A DNA stretch of 64,000 nt from Anaerocolumna sp. MB42-C2 (GCF_030913705.1 NZ_CP133190.1:1550001-1614000); one strand, 5' to 3'; numbered from the stretch's first letter, positions 1 through 9,532 are shown. The notes: a model not told the origin generated them from the sequence alone. Translations and numbers: made by a program.

Positions 1-1151
1 AGCACAGACTTGTATCCGAATTCCAGCTTATTCATCATTAGTACAAAGGCTTTATTTATAACATCCTCACTGATGTATTTCATTGTGCACTGGTCTTTAT
101 GCTCAATGTGCGTCTGGCAAGTCCATGCAATGTAAGAAGTTCTTGATGTATAATGTGTTCTTCTCTTAAAATGCCCTCCGCAGTTTCCGCAGATGATTTT
201 TCCAGACATTACATATCTATTTAGATATTTAGAACTACCCTTATCAATGTTTTTCTCACTTCCACGCTGTCTGATAACCGCCTGAACCGAATCAAAATCT
301 TTATGACAAATGATGGCCACATGATGGTTTGGTACAAAAATCTGCTCCTCTTCACCACGGTTTGCATGACGATTAAACTGACTGTCTGTGTATGTCTTTT
401 GGAAAAGAACATCTCCCGTGTATTTTTCATTGGAAAGAATCTCTCTTACAGAAGTTCCTGTCCATTTCCCACCTTTTCTTGTGGGAGCCTTGCTTTCATT
501 TAATTTTCTGGCTATCGTATAACTGCCTTTTCCAGCAAGAGTGCATTTAAAAATTTCTCGCACTACTTCTGCCTCATCCGGAACAACTTCCATTTTTCCA
601 TCAATATTGACATAACCATATGGAGGGTATGAAATCTTGTAGGTGCCGTTTTTAAATCGTGTTTTTGCACCCCACTTATTATTTTCAGAAATAGAAGAAG
701 ATTCATCCTGTGCCATACTGCTTAAAATTGAGAGGATTAGTTCACTTTCCATCGACTGAGTATTGATGTTTTCCTTTTCAAAATATAGAAAAACTCCAAG
801 CTCTATCAGCTTTCGAACCATCTCCAGGCAATCAAGCGTATTTCTTGCAAATCGGCTGATGGATTTTGTAATAATAAAATCAATCTGCTTTAACTCACAA
901 GCTGTAATCATTGCCTGCAGGCCTTTTCGCTTTTCCTTTTTAGTTCCAGTGATGCCTTCATCGTAATACAATCCAGCGAACTCCCATTCAGGATTTTCTT
1001 TTATATATTTTTCATAATGTTCTTTCTGTGTAGTCAAGCTTTCCATCTGCTCTTCACTGGCAGTGGATACACGGCAGTATGCTGCTACACGAAGTTTCTT
1101 TTTACCTAGTCCCGTCACTGCAACTGTTTCTATTTTGGTTACTTTCTTCAC
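1..1151 (-). CDS. Large serine recombinase (integrase), 3' end cut by window edge
   Basis: Translation from a GTG at 1151, preceded by a strong AAGGAGG at 1160-1166, gives an N-terminal resolvase domain with the catalytic serine in AAYCRVST, then ITKSISRFARNT, then the recombinase domain (residues about 165-300, YPPYGYVN and NEKYTGDV) and the start of a zinc ribbon (CGNCGGHF). At least 383 residues are present and the frame is open to the window edge. Large serine integrases recombine short attP and attB sites, so this is the expected integrase of the prophage. It sits at the element end, where its attachment site would be. Confidence 0.9.
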   Translation of the reverse strand, partial: MKKVTKIETVAVTGLGKKKLRVAAYCRVSTASEEQMESLTTQKEHYEKYIKENPEWEFAGLYYDEGITGTKKEKRKGLQAMITACELKQIDFIITKSISRFARNTLDCLEMVRKLIELGVFLYFEKENINTQSMESELILSILSSMAQDESSSISENNKWGAKTRFKNGTYKISYPPYGYVNIDGKMEVVPDEAEVVREIFKCTLAGKGSYTIARKLNESKAPTRKGGKWTGTSVREILSNEKYTGDVLFQKTYTDSQFNRHANRGEEEQIFVPNHHVAIICHKDFDSVQAVIRQRGSEKNIDKGSSKYLNRYVMSGKIICGNCGGHFKRRTHYTSRTSYIAWTCQTHIEHKDQCTMKYISEDVINKAFVLMMNKLEFGYKSV

Positions 1152-1211
1152 TGTTTTCACCTCCTTGTCAGTGTCACATATTACCTCTAAAGCCTACTTA
1201 TATCAACGGTT

Positions 1212-1430
1212 TCAAGGCATAATCTCGACCAGATTAGGAGAAAAATATTGCCGATTTAATTTCATTATTTTGTTGAATTCATCCAAGGTAATCAGTTCCT
1301 TTTCAAGAAGCTTTTTTGTCATATGCAAGGCTCTGATATAATCATATTCATGCTGTAACTCTTCTTCTGTATACTGATGTTTCTCTTTATTAGGAACACC
1401 CTGGTTACCTATTATCTTTGTGACCTGCAT
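1212..1430 (-). CDS. Small SHOCT-like protein upstream of the integrase
   Basis: This is a 72-residue protein beginning MQVTKIIGNQG. The start is chosen at the ATG behind GGAGGA; a longer in-frame version would run through the conserved upstream repeat element. The C-terminal half (MTKKLLEKELITLDEFNKI) resembles the SHOCT-type short helical motif often seen in small proteins encoded beside serine recombinases. It precedes the integrase by about 60 nt and is probably co-transcribed with it. A role as a recombination directionality or accessory factor is possible but inferred from position only. Confidence 0.6.
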   Translation of the reverse strand: MQVTKIIGNQGVPNKEKHQYTEEELQHEYDYIRALHMTKKLLEKELITLDEFNKIMKLNRQYFSPNLVEIMP

Positions 1431-1447
1431 TGTCGTTCCTCCAATCC

Positions 1448-1508
1448 GAAGGATTGATATGTTTCCTTCTAAGTCACAGTCAAAAGAAAAGAGCATGATT
1501 TTAGCCCC
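1448..1508 (-). promoter_or_regulatory. Bipartite element copy 1 (GGGGCTAA-N19-GACTGTGACTT plus hairpin)
   Basis: On the minus strand GGGGCTAA (1501-1508) is followed after exactly 19 nt by GACTGTGACTT (1471-1481) and then by a possible hairpin GAAGG/CCTTC (1465-1469 with 1448-1452). The same blocks with the same 19-nt spacing occur at 34345-34402 and 39000-39057. Here the element sits between the amidase terminator and the SHOCT/integrase genes, 40 nt before the start codon. It is either a promoter for a non-sigma-A factor or an RNA leader. Confidence 0.6.
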
Positions 1509-1534
1509 TACTTAAAATTACTCAAAAAAAATAA

Positions 1535-1559
1535 GCCTACTTCAATGAAAGAAGTAGGC
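1535..1559 (-). terminator. Intrinsic terminator between the integrase genes and the amidase
   Basis: A perfect 9-bp stem (GCCTACTTC/GAAGTAGGC, 7-nt loop) is followed on the minus strand by TTATTTTTTTT. It ends the late/lysis transcript after the amidase, so the integrase genes need their own promoter. Confidence 0.85.
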
Positions 1560-1572
1560 ACTTTTCTATTCA

Positions 1573-2265
1573 TTATTCAATATTAATAAAAGCATCTTTA
1601 AATCCTGCCGATTTTACCTTAGCAAGCATCTCATCAGCATTTGCCTTGACGATATATGCACCGACTTGAACACGGTAGAGTTTCTTTGATTCGGTAGGTA
1701 TGGGTTGCATCAGGAGTTTACCAACATCATCTCTAAACACATCCATGCTTTTACCATGCTTGGGAAACCAGTGCATCACATCTGCATGACTGCTGGCGAT
1801 ACCTAGTTTATAACCTTCGCTGTGGCAGATGATATCCGTCTCACTAAGTGCATAGAGTTTGCAAAGATATGCACAAAGCTCCACAGCTTCTTTATAAACA
1901 GCAGAAAAATACGAGGCATCGGTTAGACCGTCCTCGCAGATTTCAAATCCTATATGAGTATTGTTTGCAGTTCCTCCGGCATGCCATCCACGATGATTCC
2001 ACGGTAATGTTTGATAAGTGGCAATTGTGCCGTTGCTAAGTTTTCCTATAAAACCATGGACACAGACCTGCCTGCCATCAGGCTTATCCTGATTCCAGTG
2101 GTTGTTGTTCTGGTTCTTGCCAAGCAATCCATCATCAGGCCCAACGTAGCGTTTCAGCCATGGGTTGTTCGCCCCAGTGGAATGCACCATGATGCCTTTA
2201 GGAGTTATAGACTTTCCTGACTTGAAACAGGAATTGTTTGTAAGTATAAGCTTATGCAAATTCAT
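1573..2265 (-). CDS. N-acetylmuramoyl-L-alanine amidase (endolysin)
   Basis: This 230-residue protein has an Amidase_2-type fold. VHST carries the first zinc-binding histidine (His28); WHAGG and GFEIC at about 94-110 and the CHSEGY/MHWFPKHGK region at 147-172 give the remaining core. Residues 196-230 (LYRVQVGAY..A..KAGF-like) resemble a SPOR/cell-wall-binding domain. The enzyme cleaves the bond between MurNAc and the peptide stem during lysis. It is last in the late operon after the holin and an upper baseplate gene, and there is no signal peptide, so holin-dependent release is expected. Confidence 0.9.
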   Translation of the reverse strand: MNLHKLILTNNSCFKSGKSITPKGIMVHSTGANNPWLKRYVGPDDGLLGKNQNNNHWNQDKPDGRQVCVHGFIGKLSNGTIATYQTLPWNHRGWHAGGTANNTHIGFEICEDGLTDASYFSAVYKEAVELCAYLCKLYALSETDIICHSEGYKLGIASSHADVMHWFPKHGKSMDVFRDDVGKLLMQPIPTESKKLYRVQVGAYIVKANADEMLAKVKSAGFKDAFINIE

Positions 2266-2276
2266 TCCAAATCACC

Positions 2277-3722
2277 TCACTGTTCAAATGGGTTAGTAAT
2301 TGCTAAATCAACAGGATATAAATGATAGGTAAATTTCATATCACAGTAAGCACTCGACGATGTTCCATTGCTACCCATACGGATATAGAGACCATAACCA
2401 GTTGGTATTCTGCTCTGACGCAATTCGATATGAACATGTGCGGCATCGCCAGTGCTATTAAAACCAACAGGCGTACTACGAGAAATTCTGATGAACGTTT
2501 CTTCGTCATTAGAGATATATAAATCCAGTTCTTTCTCACTCGTATCTGATTGACGACATAGAGTTATCAAATGACAGTCATACGTGGTTTCCGGATGCAG
2601 CGGTCCGCCTTGTCCTCCTATAACCACACTGTTAATTGGTAATACTGTATGCAAAGGTCCTCGAACGCTATTGCTGCCACCACCACCTAAAACATTGCCC
2701 GACAGGACATATCTTAAGTAGCTTGTTCTAACAAATCCGTTGATATTCGCTGTTGCGGTAGATGTTAATGTCAATGCGGTTGTTACATTTTCCGCCCTTT
2801 CCAATACGAATAGACTTTCGCCAGAAGCAACGGCAGTATCACCAATGGAAAATATTTGGCGCGTCCAGTAGGTTGTACAGGTTGGGTTTGGATTTGTTCC
2901 TGTCCCATATGCAATATTTGATGCATCCTGAATACCTCTTGTTGCCTCTGCAAGTTTCTTGACGCTTCCCCTAAGGGTAGTTTGAATCAGCACCTGCACA
3001 TTGTTTGCAGCTGGACTTCCCAAGGATGTGACAAACGTATAAGTCACAGTACCAAGTACTACGTTATTACCGTTTGCAATGTTTGTGAATGTAATGGATG
3101 CTCTTCGGCTTGCCATATCTGGTGCGGTAGCAGTTTCGATTGGATGCCAATGGTTGAGCAGAATCCCCGTCCGAGTGGACAGCATATTATGGGTATCAGC
3201 AAGCAAATCATGTGTGGTATTTAATAAATCATAATTATTCGTTAATAGGCTATGCGTAGTATTTAATAACGTATAATTATCCTCTAACAGATTGTAAGTA
3301 AGCGTTAGTAGACTAAACACACTATTAATATCGAGTGCAGCCAAAGCGGAAAGTACTTGATTTAGCCACTCCTGAGCAGGAGGCTCTGGAGGTGTTGCAA
3401 TATCATCTTTCAGAGCCTCCTCAACTATTGTAAATATCCGCACACTTTTACCGACCACTTCGCCATAAGTAACTCGAATCTCCAATCGCCCAACACCGAC
3501 AAGTAGGGTATCTGTTGCTCTTGGCGACCATGTCAGAACACCATTTGCATAGTTTGTAACCACAGGATAGGCAATCCCATCCGGTCTTTTATAAATTGCA
3601 TTCAAAGCGGCAGCTGGATAGTTGTCTTCCAATAAACTGGTCACATCAAATTCTATATTGCGATAATGGTGTTCTCCACACCTCCCAATACGCACCGTTA
3701 CTTCTTTTGATAAGTCAATCAT
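2277..3722 (-). CDS. Upper baseplate protein (BppU-like)
   Basis: This 481-residue protein opens with a BppU-type N-terminal beta domain (about 1-110, MIDLSKEVTVRIGRC, then a YPAAALNAIYKRPDG-like region). Three 14-residue repeats follow at about 145-187 (LLEDNYTLLNTTHS, LLTNNYDLLNTTHD, LLADTHNMLSTRTG), likely a trimeric coiled-coil stalk, then a beta-rich C-terminal receptor-type region. Its start overlaps the holin stop by 4 nt. It probably forms a host-facing baseplate or receptor-binding part. The location between holin and amidase, apart from the other tail genes, is unusual but seen in some Firmicutes prophages. Confidence 0.7.
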   Translation of the reverse strand: MIDLSKEVTVRIGRCGEHHYRNIEFDVTSLLEDNYPAAALNAIYKRPDGIAYPVVTNYANGVLTWSPRATDTLLVGVGRLEIRVTYGEVVGKSVRIFTIVEEALKDDIATPPEPPAQEWLNQVLSALAALDINSVFSLLTLTYNLLEDNYTLLNTTHSLLTNNYDLLNTTHDLLADTHNMLSTRTGILLNHWHPIETATAPDMASRRASITFTNIANGNNVVLGTVTYTFVTSLGSPAANNVQVLIQTTLRGSVKKLAEATRGIQDASNIAYGTGTNPNPTCTTYWTRQIFSIGDTAVASGESLFVLERAENVTTALTLTSTATANINGFVRTSYLRYVLSGNVLGGGGSNSVRGPLHTVLPINSVVIGGQGGPLHPETTYDCHLITLCRQSDTSEKELDLYISNDEETFIRISRSTPVGFNSTGDAAHVHIELRQSRIPTGYGLYIRMGSNGTSSSAYCDMKFTYHLYPVDLAITNPFEQ

Positions 3723-4165
3723 ACTTTGCCCTCCGGTGAAGATGGTCCATTATCATCACGTCCATGTAATTGCTTTAGTACATCCTTTAGTTTTTCTGGA
3801 ATAGGCAATCCGATATGAGCTGCATTTTCAAGGATAGAAATACCCTCATTGCTCAAATAAAAGAAAATCACCGCTGTGCGAAGAACACTGCCATCTGAAT
3901 TACCTGCAAAGCCTAAAATATAAGTATCGAGTATGTGCCCCAAGCCTACCAGTGCGAAAATAAGTATCTTTTTAAAGATACCTTTAGCTCCAATTTTACT
4001 ACAAAGATTCTTATCGATAATTGCACAAAGCACACCTGTTACATAATCGATCACAACAAAAGCAATAAGAGCATAAAGTAAGCCATCTAAGCCGCCAAGA
4101 AACCATCCCATAAATGCACCTACTGCTACAAGAGCAGTCTGTATCCAATTCCATAACTCTTTCAT
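3719..4165 (-). CDS. Phage holin
   Basis: Using the ATG behind TTGGAGG, this is a 148-residue protein. It starts MKELWNWIQTALVAVGAFMG and has about three hydrophobic segments and the DYVTGVL motif typical of the phage_holin_4 (toxin secretion/phage lysis holin) family. The C terminus is charged. Holins oligomerise in the membrane and let the amidase reach the wall. It is the first gene after a strong terminator and overlaps the next gene by 4 nt. Confidence 0.88.
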   Translation of the reverse strand: MKELWNWIQTALVAVGAFMGWFLGGLDGLLYALIAFVVIDYVTGVLCAIIDKNLCSKIGAKGIFKKILIFALVGLGHILDTYILGFAGNSDGSVLRTAVIFFYLSNEGISILENAAHIGLPIPEKLKDVLKQLHGRDDNGPSSPEGKV

Positions 4166-4199
4166 AATCCAAACCTCCAATCTTAAATTGCAAAAAGAA

Positions 4200-4225
4200 A
4201 AGCGCTCTGCAAAAATAGAGCGCTT
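4200..4225 (-). terminator. Intrinsic terminator between tail genes and lysis cassette
   Basis: A 9-bp perfect stem (AAGCGCTCT/AGAGCGCTT, 8-nt loop) is followed on the minus strand by TTCTTTTT. It separates the structural operon from holin-BppU-amidase, implying read-through, antitermination or a separate lysis promoter. Confidence 0.8.
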
Positions 4226-4241
4226 GGAACCAAGCCTGACC

Positions 4242-6713
4242 TTACAGTGTAAGGAGTAAATTTTGTATTTGTTGCATTACATCCGATTTCGGTCTGCCGG
4301 TACCAATAGGCAGCCATGTTACCGATGGTATGTCAAAGGTTGATGAAACATCAAAGCTATTTAACATCGTGATAACTGGCTCGAGTGCAGCACGTAACTC
4401 CATGATGTGATTCGGCCATTCTCTTACGGCAGTCTTTGTTGCGACGATTTCTACATCCCATGACACGGTTTCCATACCATAATATTGACGGATGGTATTG
4501 ACCGCTGTCCGTAGTGCCAAAATATGCATTGCTTTAACATGAGTCACATTAGCAGTAATCGTCTCAAAAGGCGAAGGCAAAACAACAATAAATGTTTTGG
4601 TAACCTCTGTACTTGGAGATAACAAGTCACTGTCCAAACATCGAAAGGTCACGGAATGACTCCCTGCAGCTAAGGTTGATGCCTGATACACTGTTTTCGT
4701 ATTATCACCGAGGTAACCACTTGTGGAGAACATCTCCGAATTATCCACACTGTTACGCCATACACCCGAGTCAACCTTTACTTCTACAATCTGCGTCTGA
4801 CCATCTGGTTCTATGCCTGTTGTTATCATGAAGCGTGGTGTTGTGTTATAAATAGATCTACCCGATATCGGACTGCTTATCACTGGTGCTGTAGGCGGGC
4901 TGTTCTTTGTGACCGTGTTACTGACCACATAGGAAGATACTGCATCAAGAGTATCAGTAACGCTTAAGCGATATCTCGTTGATGTTCCGGGAGTCTGGGA
5001 AGCTTCCGCCGTATAGTTTCCGTAAGTCTCACTGGATATAATGATTGCAAGCGTCTCGTAGGAAGACCATGGTGGGTTACCCATGATGGATGTGCTACGC
5101 TGAATTAGGTACTGCTTGATTGGACTAGTACCCACTACAGCCCCACTCCAAGATATCGTTACCGACTGCGACTCATATAAAGTTGGAGTTGCTGAGAAAC
5201 TGATAGGCGGTGTTGGCAAGATATTTTTACGGACTGTATTAGATGAGATCTTCCATACGGAATAATAACTGCTCCCTGCAGATCCCAAGGTACGTATCTG
5301 ATATCTTCGATAATTTCCTCTTATAGATGGTGGTGCTACACTTAAACTTCCATCTGTTAAAGAAGATGATACGGTAGTCAGCGCCGTCCATGCATCCCAA
5401 GTGCTGTTATCAATGGAATCGCTGTATTGTATCTCATAACCCGTTATCGCATTACCTGCTCCGGCAGCTGCACCATTCCAAGAAAGTGTTAGATTTCCTT
5501 CTGCAATCGTAGCACTTAATGCAAATGCTGATGGTTCAGTACAAGCTGTAATATTACAGTAAATGCTGTTACTGACTTTTTCCACAGAATAAGCATTCAG
5601 TGCATCAATCGTCCAGATACCAATCTGTGTGTAAGTTCCCGATATATTTGAAACTGTTGGATTATAACTACCACTGCTTGAACTAAAATTTATTGTTGCT
5701 AGTTCTGTCCAACCACTCCAGGTACTGTTATCTGTTGATGTTCGACTTGAAATCCGGTATCCCTTAATTGCACTTGTTCCTCCCGCCGCTCCCGACCAAG
5801 TCAGCGTGATTATTTCATTACTGTGTATTTCGGGTGAAGCAACCGCTGTACTTGGAGCGGTAGGAAGGGTATTTTTTCGGACAGAGTTGGTGGAAACCTT
5901 CCATGCAGAATAATACGAACTGCCAGCACTACCACGCGTTCGAATGCGAAACCTACGAAAGTTCCCTCTCGTAGTGGGAGGAGCAACCGACAAACTTCCA
6001 CTGGTAGCTGATGAAGTCACTGTCGTTAATGCTATCCAACTTCCCCAAGTGGAATTATCTGTTGACTCACTATACTGAATTTCATAAGAGGTTATCGCAT
6101 TGTTGGTACCTGCCGTTGCACCACTCCATGACAAGTTTACATTGCCTTCTGCAAGGGTACTACTTAACGAGCAAACCGTTGGTGCACCAGCTGCAGTCGT
6201 TCGGCTTGCCCATGTCACGGTTAGAATAACTTCGGTCAGATCATTTCTTCCGGTAAAAGACATATAGTTTGTGGTACTCGAACCGCCATCCATAAAAATA
6301 CAGTTACTAGCACCACTTCCAATGGAGTTAATCAACGCAGTTGCTATGTTAAAAGTTTTCTCACCAAGCCCTGCCGAAACCGTATAACTGTAACCAGAAG
6401 TCACTTTGCTAGGACGTGATGTAACAACATCTGTAGAGGAACTAACTGGCGGGATATCAGTTTGATTTCCAGCATATAACGTCATCGTTCGGTCACTTCC
6501 CCAAGAACCTCCCGCTACACGTGTAAGAGTAAGAGTGGCACTGGTTGGATAATAGTCTGCATATTGATCTCGAATGGTGGTGAGATTAAAAACCATAACA
6601 CCTACACATTCTCCATAAGGTTCGTAAACACCTTGTCTGATATTATCCGTAGTCGACGGAATATATTTTCCATTACGCCAAGTACAGGCATTGATTGCTT
6701 GATAAGTTGCCAT
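4242..6713 (-). CDS. Tail fibre protein with fibronectin III-like tandem domains
   Basis: This 823-residue protein has an N-terminal domain (about 1-190) followed by FN3-like modules with a recurring pattern: EGN..LSW.GA, NAIT.YEIQYS, STDNSTW..W, G.RR..IRT.GSAGSSYYS. The modules alternate in two types, A (about 195-285 and 390-485) and B (about 290-388 and 490-600), so the block reads A-B-A-B. A C-terminal region (about 605-823) ends it. Such repeats decorate siphovirus tail tips and often bind surface glycans. It has no close repeat elsewhere in the window. Confidence 0.75.
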   Translation of the reverse strand: MATYQAINACTWRNGKYIPSTTDNIRQGVYEPYGECVGVMVFNLTTIRDQYADYYPTSATLTLTRVAGGSWGSDRTMTLYAGNQTDIPPVSSSTDVVTSRPSKVTSGYSYTVSAGLGEKTFNIATALINSIGSGASNCIFMDGGSSTTNYMSFTGRNDLTEVILTVTWASRTTAAGAPTVCSLSSTLAEGNVNLSWSGATAGTNNAITSYEIQYSESTDNSTWGSWIALTTVTSSATSGSLSVAPPTTRGNFRRFRIRTRGSAGSSYYSAWKVSTNSVRKNTLPTAPSTAVASPEIHSNEIITLTWSGAAGGTSAIKGYRISSRTSTDNSTWSGWTELATINFSSSSGSYNPTVSNISGTYTQIGIWTIDALNAYSVEKVSNSIYCNITACTEPSAFALSATIAEGNLTLSWNGAAAGAGNAITGYEIQYSDSIDNSTWDAWTALTTVSSSLTDGSLSVAPPSIRGNYRRYQIRTLGSAGSSYYSVWKISSNTVRKNILPTPPISFSATPTLYESQSVTISWSGAVVGTSPIKQYLIQRSTSIMGNPPWSSYETLAIIISSETYGNYTAEASQTPGTSTRYRLSVTDTLDAVSSYVVSNTVTKNSPPTAPVISSPISGRSIYNTTPRFMITTGIEPDGQTQIVEVKVDSGVWRNSVDNSEMFSTSGYLGDNTKTVYQASTLAAGSHSVTFRCLDSDLLSPSTEVTKTFIVVLPSPFETITANVTHVKAMHILALRTAVNTIRQYYGMETVSWDVEIVATKTAVREWPNHIMELRAALEPVITMLNSFDVSSTFDIPSVTWLPIGTGRPKSDVMQQIQNLLLTL

Positions 6714-6721
6714 ATCTCACC

Positions 6722-7225
6722 TCACTCATATACTGCTGTTACCAGCGAATTCACGGTTCCACAAAGGGAAGAATTTAGCCTTGTGTCGGTGATATTTCCT
6801 GTGGTTATCGATGTTGCCGCTTGTGGTACTAAAATTTCTGCGAGACATAATTCATATACCTCTGCATTACGTGTCAGTGCTGGAGCAGTAGGCGTTACTG
6901 CCGCTGTTCCTGTCAGTACCACAGCTGTAATACTTCGGTTAAGAAGACTCCACCGGATTACAATCCGGTCAATTCTTGGATAGGAACCATTAGCAGTTGT
7001 CAGTGTCTTGTTCAGTGCTTCCGTATTCTCATATCGGTAGCCGTTAATCCATGCACTTCCTGCCGCAATACTGACGGTCATTCCTGTTGTTGGTGTTACT
7101 TGCAGATTTGTGGTATTTACATAAAAGATGCCATTAGAAACCAGACTTCCGAAATATGCTGCAAAGTCGGTAGCATTGTAAATTCTGTCGCCACTGGAAG
7201 AATTAAAAAAACCACTCTTTTCCAC
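6722..7225 (-). CDS. Baseplate/tail accessory protein
   Basis: A 167-residue, Ser/Thr-rich, beta-type protein beginning MEKSGFFNSSSGDRIYNATDF. Similar small proteins (SGDR.Y...DFA.YF, then AGSAWINGYRYEN) are found beside tail-fibre genes of Firmicutes siphoviruses and are thought to be baseplate components. It lies between the tail-associated Gp37-like protein and the FN3 fibre. There are no enzyme motifs. The structural role is inferred from gene order and composition. Confidence 0.65.
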   Translation of the reverse strand: MEKSGFFNSSSGDRIYNATDFAAYFGSLVSNGIFYVNTTNLQVTPTTGMTVSIAAGSAWINGYRYENTEALNKTLTTANGSYPRIDRIVIRWSLLNRSITAVVLTGTAAVTPTAPALTRNAEVYELCLAEILVPQAATSITTGNITDTRLNSSLCGTVNSLVTAVYE

Positions 7226-7276
7226 CTCTTATACCCTCCTTTCATCATGGTAATGCCACACTTTTTCCCGCTTCTA

Positions 7277-9532
7277 TCAGCTTACAAACCATGTAGCATT
7301 AAACGTCAGCCATTCTGTTCCTGCAATGCTTGTAGCATAGGCATTTGTTCCATATCTGCTACAGGAGCACACGCCCACGTTAGTTATCTGTAACAGCCAG
7401 GTATTAATTCCTGATCCCTGGCATCTTACCGTAACATATCCTGATATTGGTCTATACTCACTAGGCAGAGTATAAAAGCTTAAATTCGTTGCTGAATTTA
7501 TTGCAGCTCCTGCGGCAGGTGACATCGCACCATAAAAATGTACCATTTTTCCTATTTTTCTTAATCTAGGTCGTTGAGCCGTAGAATAAATCGTAAAACT
7601 GTTTTCCAAATCTATATCCGATAATTCAAGATACCCTGTATCCCCACCGTAAATAATACCAGTAGTAGAGTCACCGTTAACGCATACCGCACCTCCCTCT
7701 AGGTTGAGATACATTGGGGAACCCGAGCCATTATTACGGGCTTGTATTTCGTTTGCATCAAAAACCATGTTCACACCCGTGGAAACGCCTATCTGCAATG
7801 GATTGTCTGTTGATGTAAGGCTGACATCACGGTTTGGTAGCTGTAACTTATAAAATGAGCCATCCTCACTATAGGTAGACGTCTTTATCACTCCGTTATC
7901 AACTGCCAATACTGTAAAGGTCTGACCGCCATATGAGAAGGTAGATGATACCGTCGGAAGGTTTGCAACAAGGATTAGTGCCCCGTTATCTGGATCTGCA
8001 ATCAGATTTCCTGATTCACTAAATGCATACTGACCATTCAAATAAGCAGTTCCGTAATCCGATAGCCAAATATAGATATCCCATATTGTCTTGGTGGAAC
8101 TTGCTGACTTTACAATTTTAATATCCGTCGATAAAAACGGACTTTTATCCCTTGTATAGGACTGCACAAAGGATTGTATGGACATTGTTGCAAAAGAGGA
8201 CGTCGAGTAAACATAACCCTCTATCGTACCTGACTTTGGAGTTGTCCCCGTCCCGAAGTAATCAAACTTAAAGGCAATACGATTATAGGAACCGTTAACG
8301 ACCACTCTTGCTGCATGAAAGTATTTTGCTAGAGTCGGGTCATTCCCTCCGGCAGTTGAGGTATTCACAGCCAACTTTGCAGAGTTTATCATGACACCAC
8401 CTAAAAACCTCTGTAAATCAGCCCAACTGTTTTCATCCACCAGTAATTCCGAAATTCCCGCCGGAGCACCAAGAGCTGTCCTTACCTGACTAAAATCAGA
8501 TTTAATCTTTTGTGTAATCGTAAGTTCTGCTTTTCCAAATGTAACGCTGATGCTCTGTCCGTCCCTGTCATAGCTTTCTTCTATCTCCACAATGCGTGTG
8601 GTCATGGATACACCCCACTTTTTCGAGATGACCTGTACCGTCTGACCAAGATCATAATCTGTTTTATAGATTAAATTCCCATGGTTATTTACGGTGACAT
8701 CAAAGGACTGCGCTGTGGCAAGTTCCGCAAGCTTTGTCTGCCCACGGTAGGTTAGAGCCTCCGTATAATCAGAAGGAAAATCTGCAGAGCGAAGATCCTT
8801 TGCATCTACAAAGGCTTCTCTTCGATTTTCTCCAGTACCATCTGTGATATATGCAAAGATACGGTCTGCATCATTCTCCCCTTCTCCTCCTATTTTGGCG
8901 GTATTGGCATACCCTGCTGTGTTTTTTGTAAAGGTCTGATCAAGCAGGTTCTCATATTCCTTTGAAAATACAGCCTGAGAAGGCTCTCCGATATAAAGTG
9001 TTACCGTAAGGTGCCCCGATGATGGTTCAAATACAGTTTTGATACCTACGGATGATGCATCACAAAGTTCTTGTATTTCATCTAGAAGATTGTTATAGGA
9101 AACCTGTTTTTTCACTGGTTTACTTAAAGTTGATGATGAAAAGCTTAGGTTAGTAATCTTACGATTCGTGTCTGTAGGTGATATGACATTATGGTTAATC
9201 AACTGTGCAATACAGGAAGAAAGATCACCATTTAGGATTTCCGTATTCCAAATGATACGCCGACCTAATAGTACGGTGGCAAACCGTCCGCTTACCGTTA
9301 TACTTTCACTGTTAGTCTGCGACAGCTGCAGATATTCGATTACCCCCACTTCCTCATCATCATTTTTCCAGATATAATTTCCTTCTTGGAGAAGAGTGGC
9401 ATTTTCGGAAGATGCATTTGCCTTTAGTTCAAAGGAACCGCACTGGGAGTATCGTCTGGTCCATCTTAGATACTCAAAGGATTCAACAACTCCGATTAAT
9501 GCACGGTTCTGATTAAATACATATAGTTCCAT
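7277..9532 (-). CDS. Tail-associated protein, ReqiPepy6 Gp37-like
   Basis: A 751-residue protein whose first about 340 residues match the siphovirus Gp37-like/Tal architecture: MELYVFNQNRALIGVVESFEYLRW, GVIEYLQLSQ.., GRFATVLLGRRIIW, and the C-terminal part of that domain with TFGKAEL. The rest is a variable beta-rich extension with a GDTGYLEL and FYGAM region near the end. It directly follows the Dit gene (3 nt gap). It likely forms the tail-tip hub and the link to fibres; no clear endopeptidase motif was recognised. Confidence 0.8.
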   Translation of the reverse strand: MELYVFNQNRALIGVVESFEYLRWTRRYSQCGSFELKANASSENATLLQEGNYIWKNDDEEVGVIEYLQLSQTNSESITVSGRFATVLLGRRIIWNTEILNGDLSSCIAQLINHNVISPTDTNRKITNLSFSSSTLSKPVKKQVSYNNLLDEIQELCDASSVGIKTVFEPSSGHLTVTLYIGEPSQAVFSKEYENLLDQTFTKNTAGYANTAKIGGEGENDADRIFAYITDGTGENRREAFVDAKDLRSADFPSDYTEALTYRGQTKLAELATAQSFDVTVNNHGNLIYKTDYDLGQTVQVISKKWGVSMTTRIVEIEESYDRDGQSISVTFGKAELTITQKIKSDFSQVRTALGAPAGISELLVDENSWADLQRFLGGVMINSAKLAVNTSTAGGNDPTLAKYFHAARVVVNGSYNRIAFKFDYFGTGTTPKSGTIEGYVYSTSSFATMSIQSFVQSYTRDKSPFLSTDIKIVKSASSTKTIWDIYIWLSDYGTAYLNGQYAFSESGNLIADPDNGALILVANLPTVSSTFSYGGQTFTVLAVDNGVIKTSTYSEDGSFYKLQLPNRDVSLTSTDNPLQIGVSTGVNMVFDANEIQARNNGSGSPMYLNLEGGAVCVNGDSTTGIIYGGDTGYLELSDIDLENSFTIYSTAQRPRLRKIGKMVHFYGAMSPAAGAAINSATNLSFYTLPSEYRPISGYVTVRCQGSGINTWLLQITNVGVCSCSRYGTNAYATSIAGTEWLTFNATWFVS

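Noticed and set aside
1471..1485. TTGACT in the bipartite element as an ordinary sigma-A -35 box
   Set aside because: At 16-18 nt downstream the three copies share no -10-like sequence, while the conserved upstream block and fixed 19-nt spacing would be unexplained.
3043..3053. AAGTCACAGT match in the baseplate gene as a fourth bipartite element
   Set aside because: No TTAGCCCC 19 nt away; chance match inside a coding region.
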